From NCBI GenBank assembly GCA_013036995.1, contig JAAOXG010000001.1:310001-374000 (forward strand): DNA of 64,000 nt, given 5' to 3'. Below the pieces are notes generated by a model, which had not been told where the DNA came from, did not search any database, and saw only the letters and a program-made list of their open reading frames with translations. Position numbers and translations under genes: made by a program. This DNA is from Lacrimispora defluvii. GTDB lineage: Bacteria > Bacillota > Clostridia > Lachnospirales > Lachnospiraceae. Below are positions 1 to 10,369 of the stretch, piece by piece; the stretch's first letter is position 1; every line of letters begins with the position of its first letter.

Positions 1-85
1 CTTTTTCATAAAATTTCCTCGATTAAGTAATTATGTAGTCATTTTTCATTATACCGTCTGGAAATAAAAAACACAATCCCCTGTC

Positions 86-526
86 TCAGTCGGTTTTTTG
101 GGCTTTGGTAAGTGCCTGATCCACTGCCTTAATCAGCACACTGGAGGTGTAGCGGGACTCAGACGGATAGGAAATGTTTTTGGTTGACTGATTCTTTAAA
201 ATCTGCGGAGATAAATTATCCATGGCGGGCTGCATCAGTGGATACATGGTGGTAACCGCCTCGCTTAAAGGAACCAGTGTAACGGAAGTGATTTTCTTTG
301 AATCAACTGTGACCTCAACATTGATATCCTGGCTATTCAGCGTAATGGCAGAGGAATATACACCCGGTACATAGGCCACAGCATCGCCGGAAGTGGGAAC
401 AGTATCCTTTTTCGGGCGGAACATGACTAGAAACAGGGTAATGAGGAGGATTCCAAGGCCAACGAAGATCGCAGTATAGATGATCTCTTTCATTCGTAAA
501 ACAACAATTTTTGTTTTTGAGCTCAT
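86..526 (-). CDS. membrane-anchored FMN-binding-domain-like protein
   Basis: A 146-residue protein with a basic N-terminus, one hydrophobic segment at about residues 14-35, and an extracytoplasmic remainder. Residues 50-145 resemble the FMN_bind fold: 'YVPGVYSS', then a strand-rich stretch with 'KITSVTLVPL', then a closing helix 'LIKAVDQAL'. In flavinylated members the acceptor lies in an SGA[ST]xT motif. The corresponding stretch here is 'SESRYTS', with Arg at the acceptor position, so covalent FMN is doubtful. GGAGGG lies 10 nt ahead of the ATG. It is divergent from addB, with about 140 bp between the two starts, so a functional link to addAB is not implied. The domain assignment is by pattern only; the function is unknown. 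Confidence 0.6.
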   Translation of the reverse strand: MSSKTKIVVLRMKEIIYTAIFVGLGILLITLFLVMFRPKKDTVPTSGDAVAYVPGVYSSAITLNSQDINVEVTVDSKKITSVTLVPLSEAVTTMYPLMQPAMDNLSPQILKNQSTKNISYPSESRYTSSVLIKAVDQALTKAQKTD

Positions 527-665
527 AAGACAGAAGCCCTCCGTATAGTTTTGTTATAATGTATGAACGGATTGGGGGATTTCATTCCTAAGATTTCATT
601 GTTGTAACAGGAAATCTGTGCTAAGATAATAGACAAACGTGTGTTTTGGGAAAGGAAGAAAAAGT

Positions 666-3600
666 ATGTCCCTTCAATTTATTTTGGGTGGATCCGGTTC
701 CGGTAAGACCCGCCGTCTTTATACGGAATTGATCCGTCAGTCGGTGAATGAACCGGATACCCAGTATTTTGCCATCGTGCCGGAGCAGTTTACCATGCAG
801 ACCCAGAAGGAGATCGTCTCCCTGCACCCAAGCTTCGGAGTCATGAATATTGATATTGTCAGCTTTAAACGTCTTGCCTACCGCATCTTTGAGGAACTGG
901 CAGTTGTAAATCCCCAGGTTCTTGATGATATGGGTAAATCCATGGTTCTTAGAAAAGTAGCTGCAGACAAGAAAAAAAGTCTTGTATTTTATAAAGAGCA
1001 TTTGTCGAAAGCAGGGTTTATATCCCAGTTAAAGTCCATGCTTTCCGAGCTTTACCAGTATGGAATTACTCCCGATATGCTAAAGGAGAAGATTCCGGAA
1101 AACCTAAGCCCTGTGCTGGCTCAGAAACTGTCGGATATTACTGTCGTTTATGAGGGATTTAAAGATTATATTGAAGGTAAGTTTATTACTTCAGAAGAAA
1201 TATTAGACGTGCTCTGTAACGTTCTTCCTAAGTCTGAACTGATCAAAAACAGTGTGATCACCTTAGATGGATATACGGGATTTACCCCTGTCCAGTATCG
1301 GATTTTGGAATTGTTTTTCCGTTATAGTAAGAAAGTAATGATTACAGTGACCATGGATCCGGCAGTGAACATGAGCCGAAAGACCGGGGTTCAGGAGCTG
1401 TTTTACATGAGCCGCCAGATGATAAAAAAACTAAATGATCTTGCCATGGAGACAGGGATAAGCCGGGATAAGGACATCCTTCTTACGGATCATCCTGCAG
1501 TCCGTTTTCTGAATGACACAGATCATGCACCCTGCAGTCTGGATTTTCTGGAACAGAATCTCTATCGATATACAGGAAGAACGTTCAAAGGACAGCCGGA
1601 ATCCATCCATTTGTATCAGACCCGCAATCCCTCGGAAGAGATTGCCTTTGTAATACGCTCCATGGAAGAAAATATTAGAAGAAACGGGCTTCGATACAGG
1701 GATATGGCGGTTATAACCGGAAGCTTATCCAGCTATGCAAACGAGATGATTCATCAGTTTCAGTTAAACCATGTGCCATATTTTCTGGATGATAAAAAGA
1801 GCATATTAAAAAACCCCATGGTAGAGCTGATTCGTGCTGCCATCGAGATTGTTCAAAAGGATTTCTCCTATGAATCCGTGTTTCGCTACATAAGAACCGG
1901 GCTTGTTGTTTCACAGGATCAGATGGATCAGGCGGACAGGCTGGAAAATTACGTCATAGCCATGGGAATCAGGGGCTTTAAAAAATGGAATGCTGAGTTT
2001 GAGGGCTGGTACAAGGGAGCCAGAGAGTTAAATCTTTTGGAATTAAACCAGTTTAAAGCGGAAGTGATGGAACCCCTTATTCATCTGCGTGAGGAATTTA
2101 AAAGAGAAGATTCTACTGTCAAAACCATGACTGCAGCTGTGACTGCACTTTTAATGGAGACAGGCATTGAAGAAAAGATGCTTGGTTTCGAGAAAAAGTT
2201 TCAGGATATGGGGGAATTCGCCCTTGCCAAGGAATACGGTCAGGTTTATGGGCTGGTAATGGATTTATTTGACCGCCTCGCCGGACTGTTAGGAGACGAA
2301 CATGTAAGCAGGAGAGAATACGGCGAGATTTTAGATGCCGGTTTTGCTGAGATTAAAGTTGGCGTAATTCCAGCTGCTGTGGACCGGGTTGTAGTGGGAG
2401 ATATTACAAGAACCCGTCTGGACCATATTAAGGTTCTTTATTTTGTAGGAGTCAACGATGGACTGGTTCCCGTAAAAAAAGAGAAGGGAAGCTTATTTAC
2501 AGACAGGGAGAGAGAATTTTTATCGGATCATGAGATAGAACTGGCTCCCACCTCCATGGAAGAAGGGTTCCGGCAGAGATTTTATCTGTATCTGGCACTG
2601 ACAAAGCCGGAGAAAGAGCTGGTGTTATCCTATGCAGCCATGGACGGTAGCGGGAAGAGCATGCGCCCTTCTACCTTAATCGGAGAATTAAAGAAGCTGT
2701 TTCCAGGATTGAAGGAGCAGGCCCCCGGGGAGGCGGGTGTTCCTTTAAATTATCGTGAGGCGAAGAGCCAGCTGGCAGATGGTATGAGGGAGTGTGGTAA
2801 AAACGGAGGGGACTTAAGGCTTCTGGAACTGTTAAAAGCATTTCTTTCCTCACCAGATCATAAGGAGGAAGCCAGACAGCTGGTGGAGGCGGCTTTTTAT
2901 GTATATCAGCAAAAAGGCATTGGAAAAGCGGCTGCCAAGGCTCTTTACGGCTCCGTTATTAATGGAAGTGTGACCAGAATGGAGCAGTATGCTTCCTGTG
3001 CATATGCCCATTTCTTAAGTTACGGTCTGGAGCTGATGGAACGTCAGGAATATGAGCTGGCTGCCATGGATATCGGTAATCTCTTTCATGATTCCATTGA
3101 TTTGTGGTTTGCGCGGATGAAGGAAGAGGGCAGGGATTTTAAAACACTGACAGAAGAGGAACGTAAGACCATGGTACACGAATGTGTAACCAAAGTGACA
3201 GAGGAATATGGCAACACCGTTTTAAAAAGTTCTGCAAGAAATGCATACCTTGCAGGCAAGGTAGAGCGGATCACAGACAGAACGGTATGGGCGCTGTCCG
3301 AGCAGCTGAAAAAGGGGGATTTCACTCCTGTTGGTTTTGAAGTATCCTTTTCTGCAGACGATCATTTAAAAGCCATGAGACTGCCATTGTCAGGGGATGA
3401 GGCCGTTCATTTAAGGGGACGGATTGACCGCATGGACTTATGCGAGGATGAAGAGGCAGTTTACGTAAAGATTATTGACTACAAATCGGGAAGTACAGCA
3501 TTTGATTTAACTTCCCTTTATTATGGACTTCAGCTTCAGCTTGTGGTCTATATGGATGCAGCTCTGGAGATGGAAGAGAGGAAGAGGCCGGATAAGCAGG

Positions 3601-4133
3601 TGATTCCTGCCGGAATCTTTTATTACAACATCAACGATCCGGTTGTGGACAAAGATGGTGAGATGATACAGGAAGAGATATCAGGCAGAATTTTAAAGCA
3701 GCTTCGTATGAATGGTCTGGTTAACACCGATTTAAATGCAATTGCTCACCTGGATCATGAGATTGAATCAGAATCTGACGTAATTCCAGTTGCCATGAAG
3801 AATGGAATCATACAGGAGGCACGGTCATCAGTAGCCGGAGGAAACCGTTTTTCAGCCTTGAGGCAGTACGTTCAGGAAACACTGAAGACGGAAGGCCGGG
3901 AGATTTTGGAGGGGGTCATTGATGTAAACCCCTATAAACAGGGGAATAAAACGGCTTGCGATTACTGCCCCTACCATGCAGTCTGCGGGTTTGATTTAAA
4001 GACACAGGGATACGGCTTCAGGAAATTTAAGGCTTTAAAATCCGAGGAAATATGGCCGGTTATCGAAGGAGAAGCAGAGGAAGGAGAGGAACATGGCAAT
4101 CACCTGGACAGAGGAACAGAAAGCAGTCATTGA
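666..4133 (+). CDS. addB: ATP-dependent helicase/nuclease subunit B (AddB)
   Basis: Subunit B of the AddAB helicase-nuclease, which resects double-strand DNA ends and hands 3' tails to RecA. The protein is 1155 residues, normal for the family. It opens with a Walker A 'GGSGSGKT'. The C-terminal third has the PD-(D/E)xK nuclease signature 'IIDYKSG' followed by 'YYGLQLQLVVYM'. The four Cys of the structural 4Fe-4S cluster are plausibly one near 'YASCAYAHF' and three in the terminal 'CDYCPYHAVC'. The start at 666 is preferred over an in-frame ATG at 639 because AAGGAAG lies just upstream and the family N-terminus begins at this Met. The gene overlaps addA by 41 bp in another frame, which implies translational coupling. 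Confidence 0.96.
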   Translation: MSLQFILGGSGSGKTRRLYTELIRQSVNEPDTQYFAIVPEQFTMQTQKEIVSLHPSFGVMNIDIVSFKRLAYRIFEELAVVNPQVLDDMGKSMVLRKVAADKKKSLVFYKEHLSKAGFISQLKSMLSELYQYGITPDMLKEKIPENLSPVLAQKLSDITVVYEGFKDYIEGKFITSEEILDVLCNVLPKSELIKNSVITLDGYTGFTPVQYRILELFFRYSKKVMITVTMDPAVNMSRKTGVQELFYMSRQMIKKLNDLAMETGISRDKDILLTDHPAVRFLNDTDHAPCSLDFLEQNLYRYTGRTFKGQPESIHLYQTRNPSEEIAFVIRSMEENIRRNGLRYRDMAVITGSLSSYANEMIHQFQLNHVPYFLDDKKSILKNPMVELIRAAIEIVQKDFSYESVFRYIRTGLVVSQDQMDQADRLENYVIAMGIRGFKKWNAEFEGWYKGARELNLLELNQFKAEVMEPLIHLREEFKREDSTVKTMTAAVTALLMETGIEEKMLGFEKKFQDMGEFALAKEYGQVYGLVMDLFDRLAGLLGDEHVSRREYGEILDAGFAEIKVGVIPAAVDRVVVGDITRTRLDHIKVLYFVGVNDGLVPVKKEKGSLFTDREREFLSDHEIELAPTSMEEGFRQRFYLYLALTKPEKELVLSYAAMDGSGKSMRPSTLIGELKKLFPGLKEQAPGEAGVPLNYREAKSQLADGMRECGKNGGDLRLLELLKAFLSSPDHKEEARQLVEAAFYVYQQKGIGKAAAKALYGSVINGSVTRMEQYASCAYAHFLSYGLELMERQEYELAAMDIGNLFHDSIDLWFARMKEEGRDFKTLTEEERKTMVHECVTKVTEEYGNTVLKSSARNAYLAGKVERITDRTVWALSEQLKKGDFTPVGFEVSFSADDHLKAMRLPLSGDEAVHLRGRIDRMDLCEDEEAVYVKIIDYKSGSTAFDLTSLYYGLQLQLVVYMDAALEMEERKRPDKQVIPAGIFYYNINDPVVDKDGEMIQEEISGRILKQLRMNGLVNTDLNAIAHLDHEIESESDVIPVAMKNGIIQEARSSVAGGNRFSALRQYVQETLKTEGREILEGVIDVNPYKQGNKTACDYCPYHAVCGFDLKTQGYGFRKFKALKSEEIWPVIEGEAEEGEEHGNHLDRGTESSH

Positions 4134-7100
4134 AAGCAGAAACAGAAATCTTCTGGTATCGGCAGCAGCCGGCAGCGGTAAAACAGCTGTTCTGGTGGAA
4201 CGCATTATCCGTATGATTACGGAGGGAGAGAATCCCCTTAAAATTGATCAGCTTCTTGTTATGACATTTACAAAAGCAGCAGCCGATGAGATGCGGGAGC
4301 GTGTCTTAAAGGCGGTGGATGAAAAACTGATGGAACAGCCGGATAACGAGCACCTTCAGATGCAGGCAGCCATGATTCCCTATGCCCAGATTACCACCAT
4401 AGACAGCTTCTGCCTGGGGATCATCAGAGAGCATTACAGCCGGTTAGACATTGACCCGGCTTTTCGTGTGGGAGATGAGGGAGAGCTGATTCTTCTCCGT
4501 GGTGATGTGATGAAGGAGATGCTGGAGGAATTTTACGAAGCAAAGGATCCTTCCTTTGAATGCTTTGTGGAGACGTATGCTTCCGGTAAAACAGACCGGG
4601 GAATTGAAGATTTTATCATGCAGGTATATCGTTTTTCCCAAAGTAATCCCTGGCCGGAAGAGTGGCTTAATAACTGCAGACAGGAGCTTACAGCCTGTGA
4701 TATGAAACACATGAAGGACACCGCCTGGATGAGGTTTCTGATGGAGGACGCTGCACTGCTGCTAGAGGAGCTGTTAATCCAGACAGAGGCAGCCATGGAG
4801 ATCTGCCAGGAGGAGAATGGACCGGAAGCATATCTGCCCATGCTGGCAAGTGATGCGGCGATGTTAAGATCTCTTGGAGAAGCAGAGGATTATGAGAGTT
4901 TAAACAGCCGGCTAAAAGAGGTATCCTTTGTAAGACTTGCCTCTATACGAAGCAAGGACATCGATCAGGAAAAAAAGACCGCTGTCACTGCAGTCAGGGA
5001 CAGAGTGAAAAAGGGCATTGGAAAGCTCTGTGATTTGTACTGCTTTGAATCTCCTGAAGAAGTGGGAGCCGATATGGAGGGGACCAAAGAAGCTGTTTTC
5101 ATGCTTCTTCACCTGGCAGAAGAATATTCCCGCAGATACCAGGAGAAAAAGAAAGAACGCAATCTGGTAGATTTCAATGATCTGGAACATTATGCCCTGG
5201 AGATTCTTTTAAAGGAAGAAGACGGAATCAGGGTTCCTACAGAAGCGGCTGACGAATTCAGCCGTCAGTTTGAGGAAATCCTGGTAGATGAATACCAGGA
5301 CAGCAATGAGGTACAGGAAGCGCTGATCAACAGCATTTCAAGAGAACGGTTTGGCAGTCCCAATGTTTTCATGGTAGGAGATGTGAAGCAGAGTATCTAC
5401 CAGTTCCGTCTGGCAAGGCCACAGCTGTTCTTAGACAAGTATCAGAGGTACTCCAGTGAGGAAGGAAGCTATCAGAAGATTGAACTTCATCAGAATTTCC
5501 GAAGCAGAGAGTCAGTACTTACCAGTATCAATGAGGTATTTTATCAGATTATGACAAAAAATCTGGGAAATATCCGTTATACAAAGGAGACGGCACTTCA
5601 CCCTGGAGCTGTTTTTCAGGAATCAGAAGGCCGTGCAGGAGAGAAGACGGAGCTGATTCTGATTCATGGTTCTTCCGAACAGTTGAAACAGCTTGATGAA
5701 GATAGTGCAGATTATACTGGCAGGGAGGCGGAAGCAAAGGTAATTGCTTCCAAAATCAGGGAACTGACAGATCCGGATAGCGGACTTCTTGTCTTTGATA
5801 AGAATCTTGATCAGACAGGAGGATACCGGATCTGCCAATACTCTGATATTGTTATTTTATTAAGAAGCCTAAGCGGCTGGGCAGAGGAATTTGTCAATAT
5901 TTTGATGAATGAGGGGATTCCTGCCCATGCAGAGCGTAAAACAGGATATTTTTCCGCTTCAGAAGTGGAGACAGTCCTTTCCATGCTGAATATTATTGAT
6001 AATCCCATGCAGGATATACCCCTGGCTGCAGTCTTTAAATCTCCAATAGCAGGAATTGCCGACCAGGAGATGGCCCATTTGCTGGCTGAATGGAAAAATG
6101 CTGCAAAAAAGGGACAGGACCGTGGAATTTACGGAGCGTGGCAGCACTATTTAAAGGAGTATGAAGATAGGGTAGATGAAAGCGCTCCTGAACTTTATGA
6201 GAAGCTGCAAAGATTCACCCGGGAGCTTTCTCAGTACAGGGAAAAAGCCGCTTATCTATCCATTCATGAGCTGCTTTATGACATATATGAAGGAACGGGA
6301 TATTTCGACTATGTTTCTGCCATGCCTGGAGGAGAGGTGCGAAGAGCCAACCTTGCCATGCTGGTGGAAAAGGCTGCTGCCTATGAACAGACCAGTTACA
6401 GGGGGCTGTTCCACTTTATCCGGTATATTGAAAATCTGAAAAAATATGATACGGATTTTGGGGAAGCCTCTCTTTTGGGAGAAGAGGATACGGTTCGTGT
6501 CATGAGTATTCATAAGAGTAAGGGTCTGGAGTTTCCAGTTGTATTTCTGGCTGGAATGGGGAAAAAATTCAACAAACAGGATGCTTATGGAAAACTTCTC
6601 ATTGATCCTGATCTGGGAATTGGTACCGATTACATGGATCTGGAAAGACGGATCAAGGCACCTACCTTAAAGAAACACGTTTTAAAGAGAAAAACGGAAC
6701 TAAGCGCACTTGGAGAAGAACTTCGAGTCCTTTATGTTGCCATGACAAGGGCCAAGGAAAAGCTTATCATGACCGGGTTAGACCGGTATCTGGATAAAAA
6801 ATTTGAGCGTTATGCAGCCGTAATGAGAGCTCAGGGCCAGATCCCCTTTTCCTTCCTCTCCGGGGCGGATTCTTATTTAGACTGGCTTTTAATGAGCCTG
6901 TCTGGTAAATATTCTCCCACAGGCATCTTGTGTGAAGACGGGCAGGATACCGGGAATATAATTATGAAGGAGCTGACAGTTTCCGGTCTTGTTATGGGGG
7001 AAATGAACCGGCAGGTAAGCAGGAAACTGACGAAAGAAAGTTTTCTGAGACTGGATACAAAAATAAGCTATGACCAGGATTTTGAAACAGGCTTAAAGGA

Positions 7101-7782
7101 GGCACTTTCCTATTTTTATCCTTATGAAGAGGACATAAGACTCCATACCAAGCTCACTGTTTCTGAACTGAAAAAGCAGGGGCAGTTCTTAGACGAAGAA
7201 GAGAGTGATTTTCTACCAACAATTCCTGTTTTTTTAAGAGAGGAAATAGAAGAAGAAAAGACGGGAGGCGTCCGACGGGGTACAGCCTATCACCGTGCTC
7301 TGGAGCTTCTGGATTTTTCAAAGGTGAAGACGTCACAGGACTTAACCCAGGCACTGGAGAATCTAAAAAGGGATGGCCGGCTAAGTGAAGAGAGCTTTGC
7401 TTTGCTTTCCATTTCCCAGCTCCTGGCATTTATAAAATCAACCTTAGGAAGGCGTCTGGCAGCAGCCCAGGAGAAAGGTCTGTTAAAGCGGGAGCAGCAG
7501 TTTGTGATCGGGATCCCGGCCAGGGAGATGGATGTGGCCGATTCCGATGAACGCATACTCATACAGGGAATCATTGACGCTTATATGGAAGAAGAGGGGC
7601 AGCTGGTTTTAGTGGATTATAAAACAGACTTTTTGAAAGAAGGTCAGGAATCCGTTCTTACTGACCGTTATGGAATCCAGATGGAATATTACAGTCGGGC
7701 TCTGGAGCAGATTACAGGCAAAAAGGTAAAGGAGAGAATTATCTATTCCTTTGCGCTGAAAAAAGAAGTAGTTATAAACTGA
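4093..7782 (+). CDS. addA: ATP-dependent helicase/nuclease subunit A (AddA)
   Basis: UvrD-type 3'-5' helicase plus nuclease subunit of AddAB, 1229 residues. Motifs appear in order: Walker A 'AAAGSGKTAVL' near residue 25, motif II 'DEYQDSN' near 400, motif III 'GDVKQSIYQFR', motif V region 'SIHKSKGLEFPVVF' near 805, and motif VI 'LYVAMTRAKEKL'. The C-terminal nuclease motif 'GIIDAY...LVLVDYKTD' ends the protein. AGGAGAGG precedes the ATG, which lies inside the end of addB. The pair forms one transcription unit. selD begins 32 bp downstream on the same strand and may be read through, although its function is unrelated. Confidence 0.96.
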   Translation: MAITWTEEQKAVIESRNRNLLVSAAAGSGKTAVLVERIIRMITEGENPLKIDQLLVMTFTKAAADEMRERVLKAVDEKLMEQPDNEHLQMQAAMIPYAQITTIDSFCLGIIREHYSRLDIDPAFRVGDEGELILLRGDVMKEMLEEFYEAKDPSFECFVETYASGKTDRGIEDFIMQVYRFSQSNPWPEEWLNNCRQELTACDMKHMKDTAWMRFLMEDAALLLEELLIQTEAAMEICQEENGPEAYLPMLASDAAMLRSLGEAEDYESLNSRLKEVSFVRLASIRSKDIDQEKKTAVTAVRDRVKKGIGKLCDLYCFESPEEVGADMEGTKEAVFMLLHLAEEYSRRYQEKKKERNLVDFNDLEHYALEILLKEEDGIRVPTEAADEFSRQFEEILVDEYQDSNEVQEALINSISRERFGSPNVFMVGDVKQSIYQFRLARPQLFLDKYQRYSSEEGSYQKIELHQNFRSRESVLTSINEVFYQIMTKNLGNIRYTKETALHPGAVFQESEGRAGEKTELILIHGSSEQLKQLDEDSADYTGREAEAKVIASKIRELTDPDSGLLVFDKNLDQTGGYRICQYSDIVILLRSLSGWAEEFVNILMNEGIPAHAERKTGYFSASEVETVLSMLNIIDNPMQDIPLAAVFKSPIAGIADQEMAHLLAEWKNAAKKGQDRGIYGAWQHYLKEYEDRVDESAPELYEKLQRFTRELSQYREKAAYLSIHELLYDIYEGTGYFDYVSAMPGGEVRRANLAMLVEKAAAYEQTSYRGLFHFIRYIENLKKYDTDFGEASLLGEEDTVRVMSIHKSKGLEFPVVFLAGMGKKFNKQDAYGKLLIDPDLGIGTDYMDLERRIKAPTLKKHVLKRKTELSALGEELRVLYVAMTRAKEKLIMTGLDRYLDKKFERYAAVMRAQGQIPFSFLSGADSYLDWLLMSLSGKYSPTGILCEDGQDTGNIIMKELTVSGLVMGEMNRQVSRKLTKESFLRLDTKISYDQDFETGLKEALSYFYPYEEDIRLHTKLTVSELKKQGQFLDEEESDFLPTIPVFLREEIEEEKTGGVRRGTAYHRALELLDFSKVKTSQDLTQALENLKRDGRLSEESFALLSISQLLAFIKSTLGRRLAAAQEKGLLKREQQFVIGIPAREMDVADSDERILIQGIIDAYMEEEGQLVLVDYKTDFLKEGQESVLTDRYGIQMEYYSRALEQITGKKVKERIIYSFALKKEVVIN

Positions 7783-7814
7783 CCACAAAATGAGTAGAAT
7801 GGAGATGGTGCTAT

Positions 7815-8870
7815 ATGATACCTGACAGTGAAGTAAGATTAACCCAGATGACGAAAACAGCCGGTTGTGCCGCGAAGATCGGACCGGGAACTCTGGCTGG
7901 AATTCTGGAACATTTACCCAAGTTTCATGACCCCAGCCTTCTGGTTGGAATTGAAACCTCTGACGATGGTGCAATTTATAAGGTAAGTGAGGAACTGGCA
8001 CTGATTCAGACCCTGGATTTTTTTACACCAGTGGTTGATGATCCTTATACATTCGGCCAGATTGCCGCTGCCAATGCCCTCAGTGACATTTATGCCATGG
8101 GGGGAGAACCTAAAGTTGCTTTAAACATTGTGGCCTGGCCCAACTGCTTAAATCCGGCAATTCTGGGGAGGATATTAGAAGGCGGTGCGTCAAAGGTTTT
8201 AGAGGCAGGTGCGGTACTGGCAGGAGGTCATTCCATTCAGGATGAGGAACCCAAGTATGGGCTTAGTGTGACGGGATATGTCCATCCGGATAAGGTTTTT
8301 AAAAACTGCGAAGCCAGGCCGGGAGACGTATTAATTCTTACAAAACCCCTTGGTACCGGTATTGTAAATACTGCGGTAAAGGCTGATTTAGCTTCACAGG
8401 AGGCAAAAGAAGAAGTGATAAAGGTGATGACTTCCTTAAACCGAAAGGCAAAACAGGTGATTGAACGGTATGAAGTACACAGCTGCACCGATGTGACGGG
8501 TTTTGGTCTGGCTGGCCATGCCGTTGAGATGGCTGAGGGCAGCGGGGTGACCCTGGTTATTTCCGTCAAAGATCTTCCTGTACAAAAGGAGGCTTTTGAG
8601 CTTGCAAGAATGGGCCTGGTGCCGGAAGGGGCGTATAAAAACCGCACCTATACCAGTGATCATGTGGATTACGCAGATACAGAGGAATGTATGATTGATA
8701 TATTTTGTGATCCCCAGACTTCGGGAGGACTTTTGATCAGTGTATCGAGGGAAGATGGAGAGCAGATTATGAAAGATTTTGCACAGGCGGACATGGAGAC
8801 AACATGCCGGATTATCGGTGAAGTTACGAAGAAGCAGGAAAAATCAGTAAAACTGAGGAACCATTTATGA
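7815..8870 (+). CDS. selD: selenide, water dikinase (SelD)
   Basis: Makes selenophosphate from selenide and ATP, the activated selenium donor for selenocysteine, selenouridine and the labile selenium cofactor of molybdenum hydroxylases. It is 351 residues with AIRS-type halves. The N-terminal loop 'TAGCAAKIGPG' carries the essential Cys (residue 18) and Lys (residue 21). There is no in-frame UGA, so this is the Cys form. GGAG lies about 10 nt upstream of the ATG. It overlaps the next gene by 4 bp (ATGA). Its neighbours are a cysteine-desulfurase-like protein and a DUF3343 protein, and yqeB/yqeC lie about 21 kb away. This fits the selenium-cofactor trait; SelA, SelB and tRNA-Sec are not in the window. 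Confidence 0.95.
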   Translation: MIPDSEVRLTQMTKTAGCAAKIGPGTLAGILEHLPKFHDPSLLVGIETSDDGAIYKVSEELALIQTLDFFTPVVDDPYTFGQIAAANALSDIYAMGGEPKVALNIVAWPNCLNPAILGRILEGGASKVLEAGAVLAGGHSIQDEEPKYGLSVTGYVHPDKVFKNCEARPGDVLILTKPLGTGIVNTAVKADLASQEAKEEVIKVMTSLNRKAKQVIERYEVHSCTDVTGFGLAGHAVEMAEGSGVTLVISVKDLPVQKEAFELARMGLVPEGAYKNRTYTSDHVDYADTEECMIDIFCDPQTSGGLLISVSREDGEQIMKDFAQADMETTCRIIGEVTKKQEKSVKLRNHL

Positions 8871-10012
8871 TTTATCTGGATAATGCAGCCACTTCCCTGC
8901 AAAAGCCTGAGGAAGTAGGAAAGGCAGTAGCCGACGCCATACTTCATATGGGAAATCCGGGCAGAGGAATTCACGGCGCTTCTCTTGATGCAGCCAGGAT
9001 GATTTATGATACCCGAAGTCTGATATCCCGGCTGTTTCATGCAAAGAGTCCCAGCCAGGTGGCATTTACAGCAAATTCTACAGAGAGTCTGAATCTGGCA
9101 GTGGAAGGAATTTTCCGTCCGGGAGATCATGTGATAACCACCATGATGGAACACAATTCCGTGCTTCGTCCTCTTTACCGTATGGAGGAAAAAGGGGTGG
9201 AGCTTACCATTTTGCCTGCAGATAAACGAGGCTGCATCAATTACGAGGATTTTGAGAGTGCATATAAGAGTAATACAAGAGCCGTAGTATGTACCCATGC
9301 TTCTAATTTAACTGGAAATGTCAATGACTTGGAGAAGATTGGGAAAATTTGTAAAAAGCTTGGAATCCTATTCCTTTTGGATGCTTCACAAACAGCCGGA
9401 GTATTTGATATTGATATGGAAGAAATGGGAATTGATGTTGTCTGCTTTACTGGACACAAGGGCCTCTTAGGTCCTCAGGGAACTGGAGGGATCTGCGTGC
9501 GGGAAGGGCTGGACATTCAGCCGCTGATTGTTGGCGGAAGCGGAGTGCAAAGCTTTTTAAGAACACAGCCGGTGCAGATGCCGGAGCGTCTGGAAGCAGG
9601 TACATTAAACTGTCATGGCCTGGCAGGGCTTCATGCAGCACTTCTCTATATCGGGCAGACGGGAATGGAGTTTATCCGTAAGCGGGAACGGTGTTTGATG
9701 AGACAGTTTTATGAAGGGGTGAAGGATATTCCGGGCGTTATGGTTTACGGGGATTTTTCCTTAGAGAGCCTTGAGAAGCGGTCACCTGTTGTCACCCTGA
9801 ATATAGGAGATTACGATTCCGGTGAAATAGCAGATGAACTGGCGGTTTCTTATGAGATCTATGCAAGAGCAGGTGCACATTGTGCTCCTCTGATGCATCA
9901 GGCGCTGGGTACCGAAAGGCAGGGGGCAGTACGGTTTTCCATGTCCCACTTTAATACAGAAGAGGAAATTGATCAGGCAGTAAAAGCAGTCAGAGAATTG
10001 AGCAGGCATTGA
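8867..10012 (+). CDS. cysteine desulfurase family aminotransferase (class V)
   Basis: PLP-dependent enzyme of the NifS/Csd fold, 381 residues. 'IYLDNAAT' opens the protein. The Schiff-base Lys is in 'FTGHKGLLGPQ' (Lys198) and a loop Cys lies in 'RAGAHCAPL' (Cys339), suiting persulfide or selenide handling. It is translationally coupled to selD (ATGA overlap) and followed by a DUF3343 gene. This order is known from genomes with selenium-dependent molybdenum hydroxylases, where the enzyme is thought to mobilise Se or S. A role in delivering selenium to SelD is inference; a general desulfurase role cannot be excluded. Confidence 0.88.
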   Translation: MIYLDNAATSLQKPEEVGKAVADAILHMGNPGRGIHGASLDAARMIYDTRSLISRLFHAKSPSQVAFTANSTESLNLAVEGIFRPGDHVITTMMEHNSVLRPLYRMEEKGVELTILPADKRGCINYEDFESAYKSNTRAVVCTHASNLTGNVNDLEKIGKICKKLGILFLLDASQTAGVFDIDMEEMGIDVVCFTGHKGLLGPQGTGGICVREGLDIQPLIVGGSGVQSFLRTQPVQMPERLEAGTLNCHGLAGLHAALLYIGQTGMEFIRKRERCLMRQFYEGVKDIPGVMVYGDFSLESLEKRSPVVTLNIGDYDSGEIADELAVSYEIYARAGAHCAPLMHQALGTERQGAVRFSMSHFNTEEEIDQAVKAVRELSRH

Positions 10013-10023
10013 CAGGAGACAGG

Positions 10024-10260
10024 ATGAGGCAGAAAGAGTTAAAGACTGTAGTGACATTTCATACCGTTACGGAAGCGATTGCCATGGAGACGGCGTGTAT
10101 GAAAGAAGAGATTCCGGGAAGAATTATTCCGGTACCAAGAGAGATTAAGGCAGGCTGCGGACTTTCCTGGGTGATGCCTGCTGATTGGGTGAGAAACATC
10201 AGCCAATGGATGGAAAAAAAAGATCTTTCCTGGGAATCTGTAGGGGAGTATTTCATTTAG
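10024..10260 (+). CDS. DUF3343 family putative Se/S carrier-like protein
   Basis: A 78-residue cytosolic protein with the DUF3343 layout: an N-terminal strand 'VVTFHTVTEAIAMETACMKE', then 'PGRIIPVPREIKAGCGLSW' with a single conserved Cys in the 'AGCG' turn. AGGAG sits 5 nt ahead of the ATG at 10024. An in-frame TTG 15 bp upstream has no better site. It is third in the selD operon, starting 11 bp after the aminotransferase. Family members co-occur with selenium-cofactor genes and are proposed to ferry Se or S. The biochemical role is not established. Confidence 0.8.
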   Translation: MRQKELKTVVTFHTVTEAIAMETACMKEEIPGRIIPVPREIKAGCGLSWVMPADWVRNISQWMEKKDLSWESVGEYFI

Positions 10261-10369
10261 AGTTTGGAATTCTGGATATACTTTTAACACGAGAAAATAG
10301 TCGGAAAAATGCGATATTAATATAGAAAAGACAGCATTTAAAGACAAATGATTTAAAACAAAATTGGCA

